23,087 bases of DNA from JBOHRE01 sp050732635. GTDB taxonomy: Bacteria > Gemmatimonadota > Gemmatimonadetes > Longimicrobiales > RSA9. The stretch spans positions 1 through 23,087 of the forward strand of contig JBOHRE010000055.1 in assembly GCA_050732635.1 (NCBI GenBank). Direction: 5' to 3'. A program made the position numbers and the translations under genes. This document shows, piece after piece, positions 1 to 6,569 of this stretch; within the stretch, counting starts at the first letter, position 1, and the number at the start of each line of letters is the position of its first letter. The notes beneath the pieces were generated by a model. The model did no database searches, was not told the DNA's origin, and saw only the letters and a list, made by a program, of their open reading frames with translations.

Positions 1-897
1 CTCGACGCCTGGCAGGAGCTGCAGCTGGGCGCCGGGCGCACGCTCCTGCGCCGGACCGGCGGCCTCACCATCGGGCCGGCCAGCGGAAGCGCCGCCGCTG
101 CCGCGCTGCGCAGCGCGAGCACGCACGGTGTGCCGGTCGAGGTGCTCGCCCGAGCCGACCTGATGGCCCGCTTCCCGGAGTTCTGCTGCGGCGCTGATGA
201 CATCGCCATCTGGGAGCCTGGCGCGGGTGTGCTCGCGGTGGAGCGCTGCGTCGACGCCCTGTTGAATGCCGCGCACGCGGCTGGTGCCGCGCTGCGTCCT
301 GGTGAGCCGGTCTTCGGCTGGTCGACCAGTGACACTGCCGTCGAGCTGACCACCTCGCGGGGCCACGTCCGCGCGGCGCGCGTCGTGCTCGCGGCCGGGC
401 CCTGGCTCGGTCCGCTGCTGGGCGACATCGCACCGCCGCTCACGGTCGAACGCAACCTCAGCGTCTGGTTCGAGCCGTCGCCCGGCCTGGACCCCGCGCG
501 GCTGCCCGCGTTCATTCACGACGCCGGCGACCGCATCTGGTACGGCGTGCCCGAGCCGGGCGCGCTCAAGGCCGGCCTGCATCACACGGGCGAGGTGCGG
601 TCGATCGACGGCCTCGGAGCGGACATCGACGCGCGCGACATCGCAGCGGTGCGAAGCCGCGTCGATGCGCTGATCCCGAAGTGGGTCGGGCGGCTGCGCG
701 ACGCGCGGGTCTGCCCCTACACGAACACACCCGATCACCACTTTCTGATCGATCGCGTGCCGGGTGAGGAGCGTGTCATCGTCGTCAGCGCGTGCTCAGG
801 CCACGGCTTCAAGTTCGCGCCGGTCGTTGCCGAGCTGACCCGCGACCTGCTGCTCGAAGAGGCAGCGCCGCCGGCCGCGTTCCGCTGGCGCTGGTGA
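1..897 (+). CDS. FAD-dependent amine oxidoreductase, sarcosine-oxidase/SolA-like (5' partial)
   Basis: Open from the first base in the same frame, so the N-terminal FAD-binding Rossmann part lies outside the window; 298 residues are visible. The C-terminal half matches the monomeric sarcosine oxidase / N-methyltryptophan oxidase family of the DAO superfamily. It has a CPYTNTPDHHFLID segment whose Cys (codon 712-714) aligns with the cysteine that holds FAD covalently in monomeric sarcosine oxidase, followed by CSGHGFKFAPVVAE, the family's C-terminal flavin-contact signature. Such enzymes oxidatively demethylate or deaminate secondary amines such as sarcosine, producing H2O2. The substrate cannot be read from sequence. 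The gene ends 14 bases before the convergent amidohydrolase gene and no clear terminator is visible between them. Family assignment is strong; substrate is open. Confidence 0.88.
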   Translation, partial: LDAWQELQLGAGRTLLRRTGGLTIGPASGSAAAAALRSASTHGVPVEVLARADLMARFPEFCCGADDIAIWEPGAGVLAVERCVDALLNAAHAAGAALRPGEPVFGWSTSDTAVELTTSRGHVRAARVVLAAGPWLGPLLGDIAPPLTVERNLSVWFEPSPGLDPARLPAFIHDAGDRIWYGVPEPGALKAGLHHTGEVRSIDGLGADIDARDIAAVRSRVDALIPKWVGRLRDARVCPYTNTPDHHFLIDRVPGEERVIVVSACSGHGFKFAPVVAELTRDLLLEEAAPPAAFRWRW

Positions 898-911
898 GTC
901 TGCCCTCGTGG

Positions 912-2147
912 CTAGCGGGCGAACGGCAGCCGATTCAACGCAACCTGGCCATTGCTGATCACGACCAGCACGTCCTGCAACGCGATGACATCCTCGAGCG
1001 GGTTGCGCTCGACCACGATCAGATCGGCCTCGAGACCGGCCTCCACGCGGCCGGTTCGGTCGTCGATTCCGAGCAACGCGGCGGCCGTCGTGGTGGCGGC
1101 CTGGATCGCCTCGAGCGGCGTCATGCCGAGCTCGACGAAGGCGGCAACCTCATGGGCAACGCGAGTTACGCTCTCGGCGCCGTACCCGGTATCGGCCCCC
1201 GTGACGATCGGCACCTCCAGCGCGTGCGCGCGGCGCACGGTATCGGCCAGTCGCGGCAGCATGTGCAGCCCGCGAACGAACAGGATCGGATTGTCGTAAT
1301 CGCCGCCCGGCTGCGTCAGATCGACGACCGTCGTGTAGGTCGGCACCAGGTAGGTGCCGCGCTCCTTCATCAGGCGCAGCGTTGCGTCGGACAGGTAGGT
1401 GCCGTGCTCGATGGAGCGGACACCGGCCCGCACCGCTGCGGCTGCGCCTTCATCGCCGTGCGCATGCGCTGCCACTGGCACGCCGTCGGCCGCCTCGACC
1501 ACCGCACGGAGCTGGGCCTCGGTGTAGGTCTGCTTGCGCGGGTCGGTGTTCGGCAGACCCGCGCGTTCGGTGCCGCGCGTCTTCACCCAATCGACGCCGT
1601 GCGCGAGATTCACCTCGACCAGGGCGGCGAGCTCCTCGGGTGTATCGATGGTCTCGCCGAAGAGCGGCGCCAGGCGCGGATCGGCAAGCGCGCTCTCGCC
1701 GAGCTCCGGGGTCACGAACACGCCTGCCGCCAGCATGTCCGGCCCGGCGAGTCGGCCCTGGCGCACGAGCTCGCGCAGTGCGACATCGCGGTAGCCACCG
1801 ACGCTCACGCTGCGCACCGTGGTCACGCCGGATTCAAGCGCGCGCCGCGCGGCGGCCAGGCTGCTGATATGCGTGTGCGCGTCCATCAGCCCGGGCAGCA
1901 CGAAGCGCCCGTCGACATCGATCACCGTGGCCGCCGCAGGCGGCGTGAAGGCGGCTCGCTCGATCGACCGGATGCGACCGTCGTCGATCACCACGCTCGC
2001 AGCCGCCGTCACCTGCCCGCTCCGCACATCCAGCACGTTCGCGCGGGTGAGCACGACGAGTCCCTCCTGCGCCCGCGCCGCTGGCGCACACAGCACCAGC
2101 AGCGCGACGACCGTGGCCGTGCCCGCGAGCCGCGAACCGCGACGCAT
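912..2147 (-). CDS. Secreted metal-dependent amidohydrolase (imidazolonepropionase-like)
   Basis: 411 residues. Residues 1-26 form a signal peptide (hydrophobic VVALLVL core, cleavage near ARA-QE), so the enzyme is probably periplasmic. Metal ligands of the amidohydrolase superfamily are visible: DAHTH (H91, H93), a probable carboxylated lysine K189 in WVKTRG, H228/H230 in AAHAHGD, H248 in IEHGT, and the catalytic D319 in TGADTGYG. The set fits the imidazolonepropionase-like / Xaa-Pro dipeptidase-like secreted hydrolases common in Gemmatimonadota and Acidobacteria, which cleave cyclic amides or C-terminal dipeptides; the true substrate is unknown. A GGAGG ribosome site (complement of 2155-2159) sits 8 bases upstream of the ATG. 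The start overlaps the stop of the upstream ferritin gene by one base (TGATG), so the two are probably cotranscribed and coupled. Confidence 0.9.
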   Translation of the reverse strand: MRRGSRLAGTATVVALLVLCAPAARAQEGLVVLTRANVLDVRSGQVTAAASVVIDDGRIRSIERAAFTPPAAATVIDVDGRFVLPGLMDAHTHISSLAAARRALESGVTTVRSVSVGGYRDVALRELVRQGRLAGPDMLAAGVFVTPELGESALADPRLAPLFGETIDTPEELAALVEVNLAHGVDWVKTRGTERAGLPNTDPRKQTYTEAQLRAVVEAADGVPVAAHAHGDEGAAAAVRAGVRSIEHGTYLSDATLRLMKERGTYLVPTYTTVVDLTQPGGDYDNPILFVRGLHMLPRLADTVRRAHALEVPIVTGADTGYGAESVTRVAHEVAAFVELGMTPLEAIQAATTTAAALLGIDDRTGRVEAGLEADLIVVERNPLEDVIALQDVLVVISNGQVALNRLPFAR

Positions 2148-2647
2148 CAGTCGGCCTCCACGGACCGTGCGCCCAACTGCTGATCGAGCAGGAGCAGCGC
2201 CGCGTCGTTGTCACCGGCCAGGCGCAGCCGGTCGACGATGTCGGTGGCCGTCTTCTCCTCCTCGACCTGCTCGTTGACGAACCATTGCAGCTCGACCTGC
2301 GCCGCGAAGTCCCGCTCTCTGGTGGTCAGCTCGTACAGCTCGTGAATCGAGGCCGTGACCTTCTGCTCGTGCTCGAGCGCACTGGTGAAGGCCTCGAGTG
2401 GACCACCGAAGTCCTGCGGCGGCTGAGCCACTGCCTTCAACACGACGCGGCCACTGCGGTCGACGACGTGCTCGAACAGCCGCATTGCATGAGCGACCTC
2501 TTCGCGCGCCTGCTGCCGCATCCAACCCGCGAAGCCCGGCAGGGAACGGTCCTCGAAATGCGCAGCCATCGCGAGGTAGGTGTACGCGGACTCCAGCTCC
2601 ATGTGGATCTGTTCGTTCAGCGCCTTGAGCACCACATCCTTCATCAT
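2147..2647 (-). CDS. ftnA: Bacterial non-haem ferritin (FtnA type)
   Basis: 166 residues, normal for bacterial ferritin. All ferroxidase-centre ligands are at their canonical positions: E17, E50 and H53 (AREEVAHAM), E94, E126 and Q127, plus E49 and E130 of the third iron site. The protein should form a 24-subunit cytoplasmic cage that oxidises Fe(II) and stores ferric mineral. It lacks the haem-ligand Met of bacterioferritin and is not Dps-like in length. Two consecutive ATG codons (complement of 2645-2647 and 2642-2644) follow a GGGGAGGGG ribosome site (complement of 2650-2658). Spacing slightly favours the second ATG, but the product changes by one residue only. It is the first gene of a two-gene minus-strand unit with the amidohydrolase and is divergent from the SOD-like lipoprotein gene. 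No obvious Fur box was found by eye. Confidence 0.95.
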   Translation of the reverse strand: MMKDVVLKALNEQIHMELESAYTYLAMAAHFEDRSLPGFAGWMRQQAREEVAHAMRLFEHVVDRSGRVVLKAVAQPPQDFGGPLEAFTSALEHEQKVTASIHELYELTTRERDFAAQVELQWFVNEQVEEEKTATDIVDRLRLAGDNDAALLLLDQQLGARSVEAD

Positions 2648-2866
2648 GACCCCTCCCCGTTCGCCTCGAGTCGCGCCACCGCAGGGCGTGGCAGTGCCCG
2701 ACGCCGCCAGCGGCAGCCCCCGCGATCATCTTCCGTGCGTCGGGCGAATCGAGCAAGACCGCAGCAGGTCCGCCCAATCCGCCCGGGTCGCCGTGCATTG
2801 GCGCACTCCGTGCATCCTCCCCGCGGCCGGCCGGATGCTTCCTGTGCTGGAAACACCCTCACCCAT

Positions 2867-2873
2867 GGAGGAG
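2867..2873 (+). promoter_or_regulatory. Shine-Dalgarno site fixing the start of the SOD-like lipoprotein
   Basis: GGAGGAG lies 5 bases before the ATG at 2879. The reading frame is open far upstream to 2285, but that part is antisense to ferritin. This site, together with the lipoprotein signal immediately after the ATG, decides the start. Confidence 0.75.
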
Positions 2874-2878
2874 CAGAG

Positions 2879-3307
2879 ATGCGAAAGCCCATTCTGGCAG
2901 CGGCGGCATTGCTCGTGGCAGGCTGCGCGACCACGGCGGAGATGGTGCCGGTCACCGAGTCGATCTCCTCGCGGCGGGCCGAGCTGACCGAACGGAACGA
3001 CTCGGACCTGCGCGGCGCCGCCGCCGCCAACACCGGTTGGGGCCAGACCGGCGCCTCGATCACCATCGCCGGCGCCGACAGCGGCGGGCAGCACCCGTGG
3101 CACGTGCATACGGGAAGCTGTGACAGTGGCGGAGGGATCGTCGGTCCCGCCACCGCCTACCCGGTCCTGAGCGTGGGGGCCAACGGCCAGGCGAGCGCGT
3201 CGGCGACCGTCGCGCTCGAGCTCACGCCCGGCGCGAGCTATCACGTCAACGTGCACCGCTCGCCGACCGATCTGGGCACGATCATCGCCTGCGGCGACCT
3301 GCGCTGA
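2879..3307 (+). CDS. Small Cu/Zn-SOD-like (CHRD-like) lipoprotein
   Basis: 142 residues. A lipoprotein signal with lipobox LVAGC (C16) indicates membrane anchoring after export. The mature part (about 45-142) resembles a shortened Cu/Zn superoxide dismutase fold: QHPWHVHTGSC carries an HxH metal-site motif (H75, H77) with H72 nearby and C81. H122 and H126 occur in YHVNVH, and the C-terminal TIIACGD supplies C138, the expected disulphide partner of C81. The full SOD zinc loop and the catalytic arginine region of classical enzymes are not recognisable, so enzymatic activity is uncertain. The protein may instead be a copper-binding CHRD/SOD-like scaffold. A strong ribosome site precedes the ATG and a perfect hairpin follows the stop. 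It is divergent from ferritin, consistent with, but not proof of, a redox or metal stress context. Confidence 0.8.
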   Translation: MRKPILAAAALLVAGCATTAEMVPVTESISSRRAELTERNDSDLRGAAAANTGWGQTGASITIAGADSGGQHPWHVHTGSCDSGGGIVGPATAYPVLSVGANGQASASATVALELTPGASYHVNVHRSPTDLGTIIACGDLR

Positions 3308-3343
3308 GTCCGCCGGACGGATCTGCCGCGACGCATCGTGGTA

Positions 3344-3372
3344 CATGTGGGGCGCCCTCGGCGCCCCACATG
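3344..3372 (+). terminator. Perfect 13-bp hairpin after the SOD-like gene
   Basis: CATGTGGGGCGCC at 3344-3356 is exactly complementary to 3360-3372, with a 3-base CTC loop, 36 bases after the stop codon. Such a stem would stop or pause transcription, but there is no T-run on either side, so it may act as an mRNA 3' stabiliser or a factor-dependent, bidirectional terminator. It separates the lipoprotein gene from the DNA-repair cassette. Confidence 0.65.
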
Positions 3373-3433
3373 CGTTGGGCCCGCGGCGGTAATGCCGATC
3401 CTCAATCTCGACCCACGTCGACGCCGACGCCCG

Positions 3434-4057
3434 ATGCCCCGCTTGTTCCTGCTTTCTCCGGCCAGCTGCGCCGGCGCCCGCGCCCGGATGCTGCTGCGCG
3501 ACGCGGCCGACTTCGAGCTTGCCAGGCGGATCCGCTCGCCCGCCGGCGCGCCGATCGGTGACGTCTTCAGTTTTCTCAGTGGCCTCTATTTTCGCGGCAA
3601 GCTCGACTACGCGCGCGCCTTCGCGCGCACAGCGCCCGCGCTGCCCGGCACGCTCGTGATCACGGCCAATGCGGGTGTCATCGCTGCGGACACGCTGATC
3701 GGTATCGAGGGGCTGCGGGCGGCCGCCTCGGTGCCGATCGATCTGACCGAGCCGCGCTACCGGCAGCCTCTGGAAGCGACGGTCGCTGAGCTGGCGCGGC
3801 AGGCGCCGCCCGACACGCAGTTCGTGCTGCTCGGAAGCATCGCCACGGGCAAGTACATCGATGTCCTGCACGCACTGCTCGGCGACCGGCTGCGCTTCCC
3901 GGCCGCCTTCATCGGTCGCGGCGACATGAGTCGCGGCGGCTTGCTGCTGCGCTGCGTCCGCGAGGGCCGTGAACTCGACTACATTGGTGTGGACGGTGCC
4001 GTGCGCCGCGGGCGGCGTCCGCCGCGGCTCGAGCCGCTGAGACGTCGCCCCGCATGA
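3434..4057 (+). CDS. Uncharacterised protein coupled to primase-polymerase and LigC-type ligase genes
   Basis: 207 residues from the ATG at 3434, chosen because the frame upstream runs through the hairpin and is rich in arginine and proline. No named family is assigned with confidence. Conserved-looking blocks are LFLLSPASC near the start, GDVFSFLSGLYFRGKLDYA (about 38-56), a VITANAG strand, LLGSIATGKYID (about 137-148) and GRGDMSRGGLLLRC near 165. It alternates strands and helices, with no signal peptide or membrane segment, so a cytosolic globular enzyme-like protein is likely. My recollection is that similar hypothetical proteins sit beside stand-alone LigD-type polymerases, but I cannot check that here. 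The last four bases (ATGA) overlap the start of the polymerase gene, implying translational coupling and a shared role in DNA repair. Confidence 0.75.
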   Translation: MPRLFLLSPASCAGARARMLLRDAADFELARRIRSPAGAPIGDVFSFLSGLYFRGKLDYARAFARTAPALPGTLVITANAGVIAADTLIGIEGLRAAASVPIDLTEPRYRQPLEATVAELARQAPPDTQFVLLGSIATGKYIDVLHALLGDRLRFPAAFIGRGDMSRGGLLLRCVREGRELDYIGVDGAVRRGRRPPRLEPLRRRPA

Positions 4058-4983
4058 CCGCGCCGCGCATCGCGGGTCGGGGCACGAGCCTGCGTTTGCG
4101 CGCCGGTCACAACGAGGTGCGGCTCACCAACCTCGACAAGCCCTTCTGGCCCGAGCTCGGCTACACCAAGGCCGATCTGCTTCAGTACTACGCCGACATC
4201 GCGGACGTGCTGGTGCCGCACCTGAAGGACCGCGCCATGGTGATGAAGCGTTACCCTCACGGCTGGCGTGGCGACTTCTTCTTCATGAAGCGGACCCCGG
4301 GCCACGCGCCCGCTTGGCTGCAGACCTGCGCGATCGAGCACGGCTCCGGCAGCATCATCGACTTTCCGATGGTTCAGGACACCGCCGCGCTGCTGTGGGT
4401 CGTGAATCTGGGCTGCATCGACCTGAACCCGTGGTACTCTCGCTGTGACGACAGCGACCGTCCAGATTTCCTGCACTTCGATCTCGATCCGGTCGAGGGC
4501 ACGCCCTTCGGGCAGGTCCGCGAGACGGCGCTGCGGGTGCGTGACCTGCTCGAGCAGCTCGGCATGCCGACCTTCATCAAGACCACGGGTGGGCGCGGTA
4601 TGCATCTCTACGTCCCGATCCTGCGTGGCCCGACGCAGAAACAGGTGTGGGCCTTTGCCAAAGCCACGGCCAAGCTGCTCGAGGAGCGGCACCCAAAGGT
4701 GATCACCGCCGAGTACCGCGTCGCCCGGCGCCCGAAGGGGCGCGTGCTCGTCGACTACAATCAGAACGCTTGGGGCCGGACCCTCGCGTCCATCTACTCC
4801 GTGCGGCCGACGCCTCGGGCGAGCGTCTCGACACCGGTGACGTGGGAAGAAGTCGAGGCGGGTATCGAGCCCGAGGAGCTGCGGCTGGACAACGTGCCGG
4901 CGCGCGTGCGCGAGCGCGGTGATCTGTGGCGGCCGCTGCTCTGGCCCACCCGGTCCCGCTTCGATCTGAGTGCACTCCTGTGA
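4054..4983 (+). CDS. Stand-alone LigD-Pol / Prim-PolC-type DNA repair primase-polymerase
   Basis: 309 residues, a complete archaeo-eukaryotic primase (AEP) domain of the LigD-Pol family with no nuclease or ligase domain. The catalytic acids are visible: D143 and D145 in HFDLDP and a third, D234, in VLVDYNQN. The nucleotide-binding TTGGRGMHLYVP block (H184) and the ASIYSVRPTP loop follow. These enzymes add ribo- or deoxynucleotides to fill short gaps, in LigD-dependent end joining or, as Prim-PolC, with LigC in base-excision repair. Because the next gene is a LigC-type ligase, the Prim-PolC role is the better inference. No Ku gene is in the window, although Ku could be elsewhere. ATG overlaps the previous stop and the stop overlaps the ligase GTG, giving a tightly coupled three-gene unit. 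Confidence 0.9.
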   Translation: MTAPRIAGRGTSLRLRAGHNEVRLTNLDKPFWPELGYTKADLLQYYADIADVLVPHLKDRAMVMKRYPHGWRGDFFFMKRTPGHAPAWLQTCAIEHGSGSIIDFPMVQDTAALLWVVNLGCIDLNPWYSRCDDSDRPDFLHFDLDPVEGTPFGQVRETALRVRDLLEQLGMPTFIKTTGGRGMHLYVPILRGPTQKQVWAFAKATAKLLEERHPKVITAEYRVARRPKGRVLVDYNQNAWGRTLASIYSVRPTPRASVSTPVTWEEVEAGIEPEELRLDNVPARVRERGDLWRPLLWPTRSRFDLSALL

Positions 4984-5996
4984 ACCTGCCGATCGAGCCA
5001 CCGTTCCCGCCGATGGAGGCGCTCTCGGTCGACCGGCTGCCGGACGGTGAGGACTGGCAGTACGAGCCCAAGTGGGATGGCTTTCGCTGCCTCGCGTTTC
5101 GTGACGGCACGGACGTGTACCTCCAATCGAAGGCCGAGAAGCCTCTCGCCCGCTACTTCCCCGACATCGCGGCCGTGCTCGGTGGCCTGGCGGCCCGCAA
5201 GTTCGTGCTCGACGGCGAGCTGGTGATCCCGGTCGACGGGATCCTGTCGTTCGACGCGCTGCAGCTCCGACTGCATCCGGCCGAAAGCCGCGTGCGCATG
5301 CTGGCCGAGCGCCACCCGGCACGCTTCGTGGTCTTCGATCTCCTGGTGGACGGCGGCCGCAGCCTGCTGGACCGGCCGCTCATGCGCCGCCGCGCCGCGC
5401 TCGAGGCGTTCGCCGGCAAGTACCGCGTTCCGAACCTGATTCTGTCACCCGCGACGTCGCAACTCGACGTCGCCGCCGAATGGCTGCGATCCGCGCCCGC
5501 CGGCCTCGACGGCGTCGTCGCCAAACGGCTGGATGAGCCGTATCAGAGTGGCGTGCGCTCCATGCGCAAGATCAAGCGGCTGCGCACCGCCGATTGCGTC
5601 GTCGGTGGATTCCGCTACGCCGCGCGAGGTCGGGCGCTCGGTTCGCTGTTGCTCGGGCTCTTCGATGACGACGGGTTGCTGCATCACGTCGGCTTCACCT
5701 CGAGCTTTGCCTCCAGCCAGCGCCGCGAGCTGCTGCAGCGCGTCGAGCCGCTGCGCGGGGGCCCCGGTTTCACCGGCCGCGCACCCGGTGGGCCGAGCCG
5801 CTGGACCGGCGGCAAGGAATCGCCCTACGAGCCGCTGCGCCACGAGCTCGTGGTCGAAGTCTCCTATGATCATTTCAGCGGCGGCCGCTTCCGCCACGGC
5901 ACGCAGCTCCTGCGTTGGCGGTCGGACAAAGACCCGCGCCAGTGCACGATGCAGCAGCTGGCGCGGCCCGGCGGACCGCCGCCCGGTCTCTTCTGA
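4980..5996 (+). CDS. ligC: ATP-dependent DNA ligase, LigC type
   Basis: 338 residues from GTG at 4980, which overlaps the polymerase stop (GTGA) and gives the usual short N-terminus ending in PPFPPMEA. The adenylation lysine is K31 in YEPKWDGFR (motif I); LDGELVIP near residue 80 is motif III, GLDGVVAKR motif IV and MRKIKRLRTADCVV the motif V region. An OB-fold domain follows (GSLLLGLFDDDG, VVEVSYDHFSGGRFRH). Length and the C-terminal segment around TQLLRWRSDKDPRQC resemble mycobacterial LigC rather than the ligase domain of fused LigD. It seals nicks using ATP after gap filling by the adjacent polymerase. No 3'-phosphoesterase domain is encoded in this window, which separates the locus from canonical three-domain LigD. 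Confidence 0.92.
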   Translation: MNLPIEPPFPPMEALSVDRLPDGEDWQYEPKWDGFRCLAFRDGTDVYLQSKAEKPLARYFPDIAAVLGGLAARKFVLDGELVIPVDGILSFDALQLRLHPAESRVRMLAERHPARFVVFDLLVDGGRSLLDRPLMRRRAALEAFAGKYRVPNLILSPATSQLDVAAEWLRSAPAGLDGVVAKRLDEPYQSGVRSMRKIKRLRTADCVVGGFRYAARGRALGSLLLGLFDDDGLLHHVGFTSSFASSQRRELLQRVEPLRGGPGFTGRAPGGPSRWTGGKESPYEPLRHELVVEVSYDHFSGGRFRHGTQLLRWRSDKDPRQCTMQQLARPGGPPPGLF

Positions 5997-5997
5997 C

Positions 5998-6004
5998 GAG
6001 GGGG
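5998..6004 (+). promoter_or_regulatory. Shine-Dalgarno site of mscL
   Basis: GAGGGGG ends 3 bases before the ATG at 6008 and lies directly behind the ligase stop. It sets the mscL start, since the frame stays open upstream into ligC. Confidence 0.6.
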
Positions 6005-6007
6005 ATC

Positions 6008-6469
6008 ATGCTGAAGGAGTTCCGGGAGTTCGCAATCAAAGGCAATGTCGTCGACATGGCCGTCGGCATCATCGTCGGCACGGCGTTCGGCGCGATTGCC
6101 CGTTCGCTCGTCGACGATGTGATCATGCCGCCCATCGGGCTGCTCCTCAGCGGCATGGATTTCGACAACCTCTTCGTCGTGCTCAGATCGGGCACGCCTG
6201 CCGGACCGTACGACACAATCGCCAGCGCCCGCGAGGCCGGCGCCGTCACTCTCAATTACGGCCTCTTCATCAACACGATCCTGACTTTCCTGGTCGTCGC
6301 CTTCGCCGTGTTCCTGCTGGTCAAGCAGGTCAACCGCCTGCGTCGCCAGGAGCAGGTCGCGCCCGCTGCGCCCAGCGACAAGGCATGCGACTTCTGCTTC
6401 ATGACGATCCCGGTGAACGCCGTCCGGTGCCCACACTGCACCTCACAGCTCGAGCACGTCGGCGGCTAA
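6008..6469 (+). CDS. mscL: Large-conductance mechanosensitive channel MscL with C-terminal zinc ribbon
   Basis: 153 residues. The N-terminal amphipathic helix MLKEFREFAIKGNVVDMAVG and TM1 (about 14-42, ending VDDVIMPPIG) are the hallmark of MscL; TM2 spans about 84-106 (FINTILTFLVVAFAVFLLV). The homopentamer is a tension-gated pore of the inner membrane that releases solutes during hypo-osmotic shock. After TM2 the usual cytoplasmic helix is replaced or followed by CDFC...CPHC (C127, C130, C141, C144), a zinc-ribbon-like knuckle absent from the E. coli protein. This is an in-frame extension of an otherwise normal channel and is the odd feature here. The gene sits 11 bases after ligC, so it may be read through from the repair cassette, but a functional link is not implied. 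Confidence 0.95.
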   Translation: MLKEFREFAIKGNVVDMAVGIIVGTAFGAIARSLVDDVIMPPIGLLLSGMDFDNLFVVLRSGTPAGPYDTIASAREAGAVTLNYGLFINTILTFLVVAFAVFLLVKQVNRLRRQEQVAPAAPSDKACDFCFMTIPVNAVRCPHCTSQLEHVGG

Positions 6470-6569
6470 CCCTGGCCTGAGCGCTTGGCCATGGCGGCCG
6501 CCTCCGGCGCCGCGGCCCGCCCTATGCAGAAGAGCTCCCCAGGAGTCTAATCTCTTCGGGAGCAACGAC

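Noticed and set aside
792..2183. 463-codon plus-strand open frame
   Set aside because: Antisense to the amidohydrolase, which has a signal peptide and all metal ligands; the frame is open because of high GC, and its product is rich in His, Arg and Gln with no domain.
2726..3871. 381-codon minus-strand open frame
   Set aside because: Runs antisense through the SOD-like gene, the hairpin and the 207-aa gene; no domain, and it conflicts with three better-supported features.
3979..5322. 447-codon minus-strand open frame
   Set aside because: Antisense to the polymerase and ligase genes, whose catalytic motifs are intact.
4054..5996. Classical LigD end-joining locus
   Set aside because: No Ku gene or phosphoesterase domain in the window, and the ligase resembles LigC; end joining is not excluded but is not the best reading.
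6496..6517. GGCCGC/GCGGCC stem after mscL as a terminator
   Set aside because: Six base pairs in very GC-rich DNA without a T-run; expected by chance.
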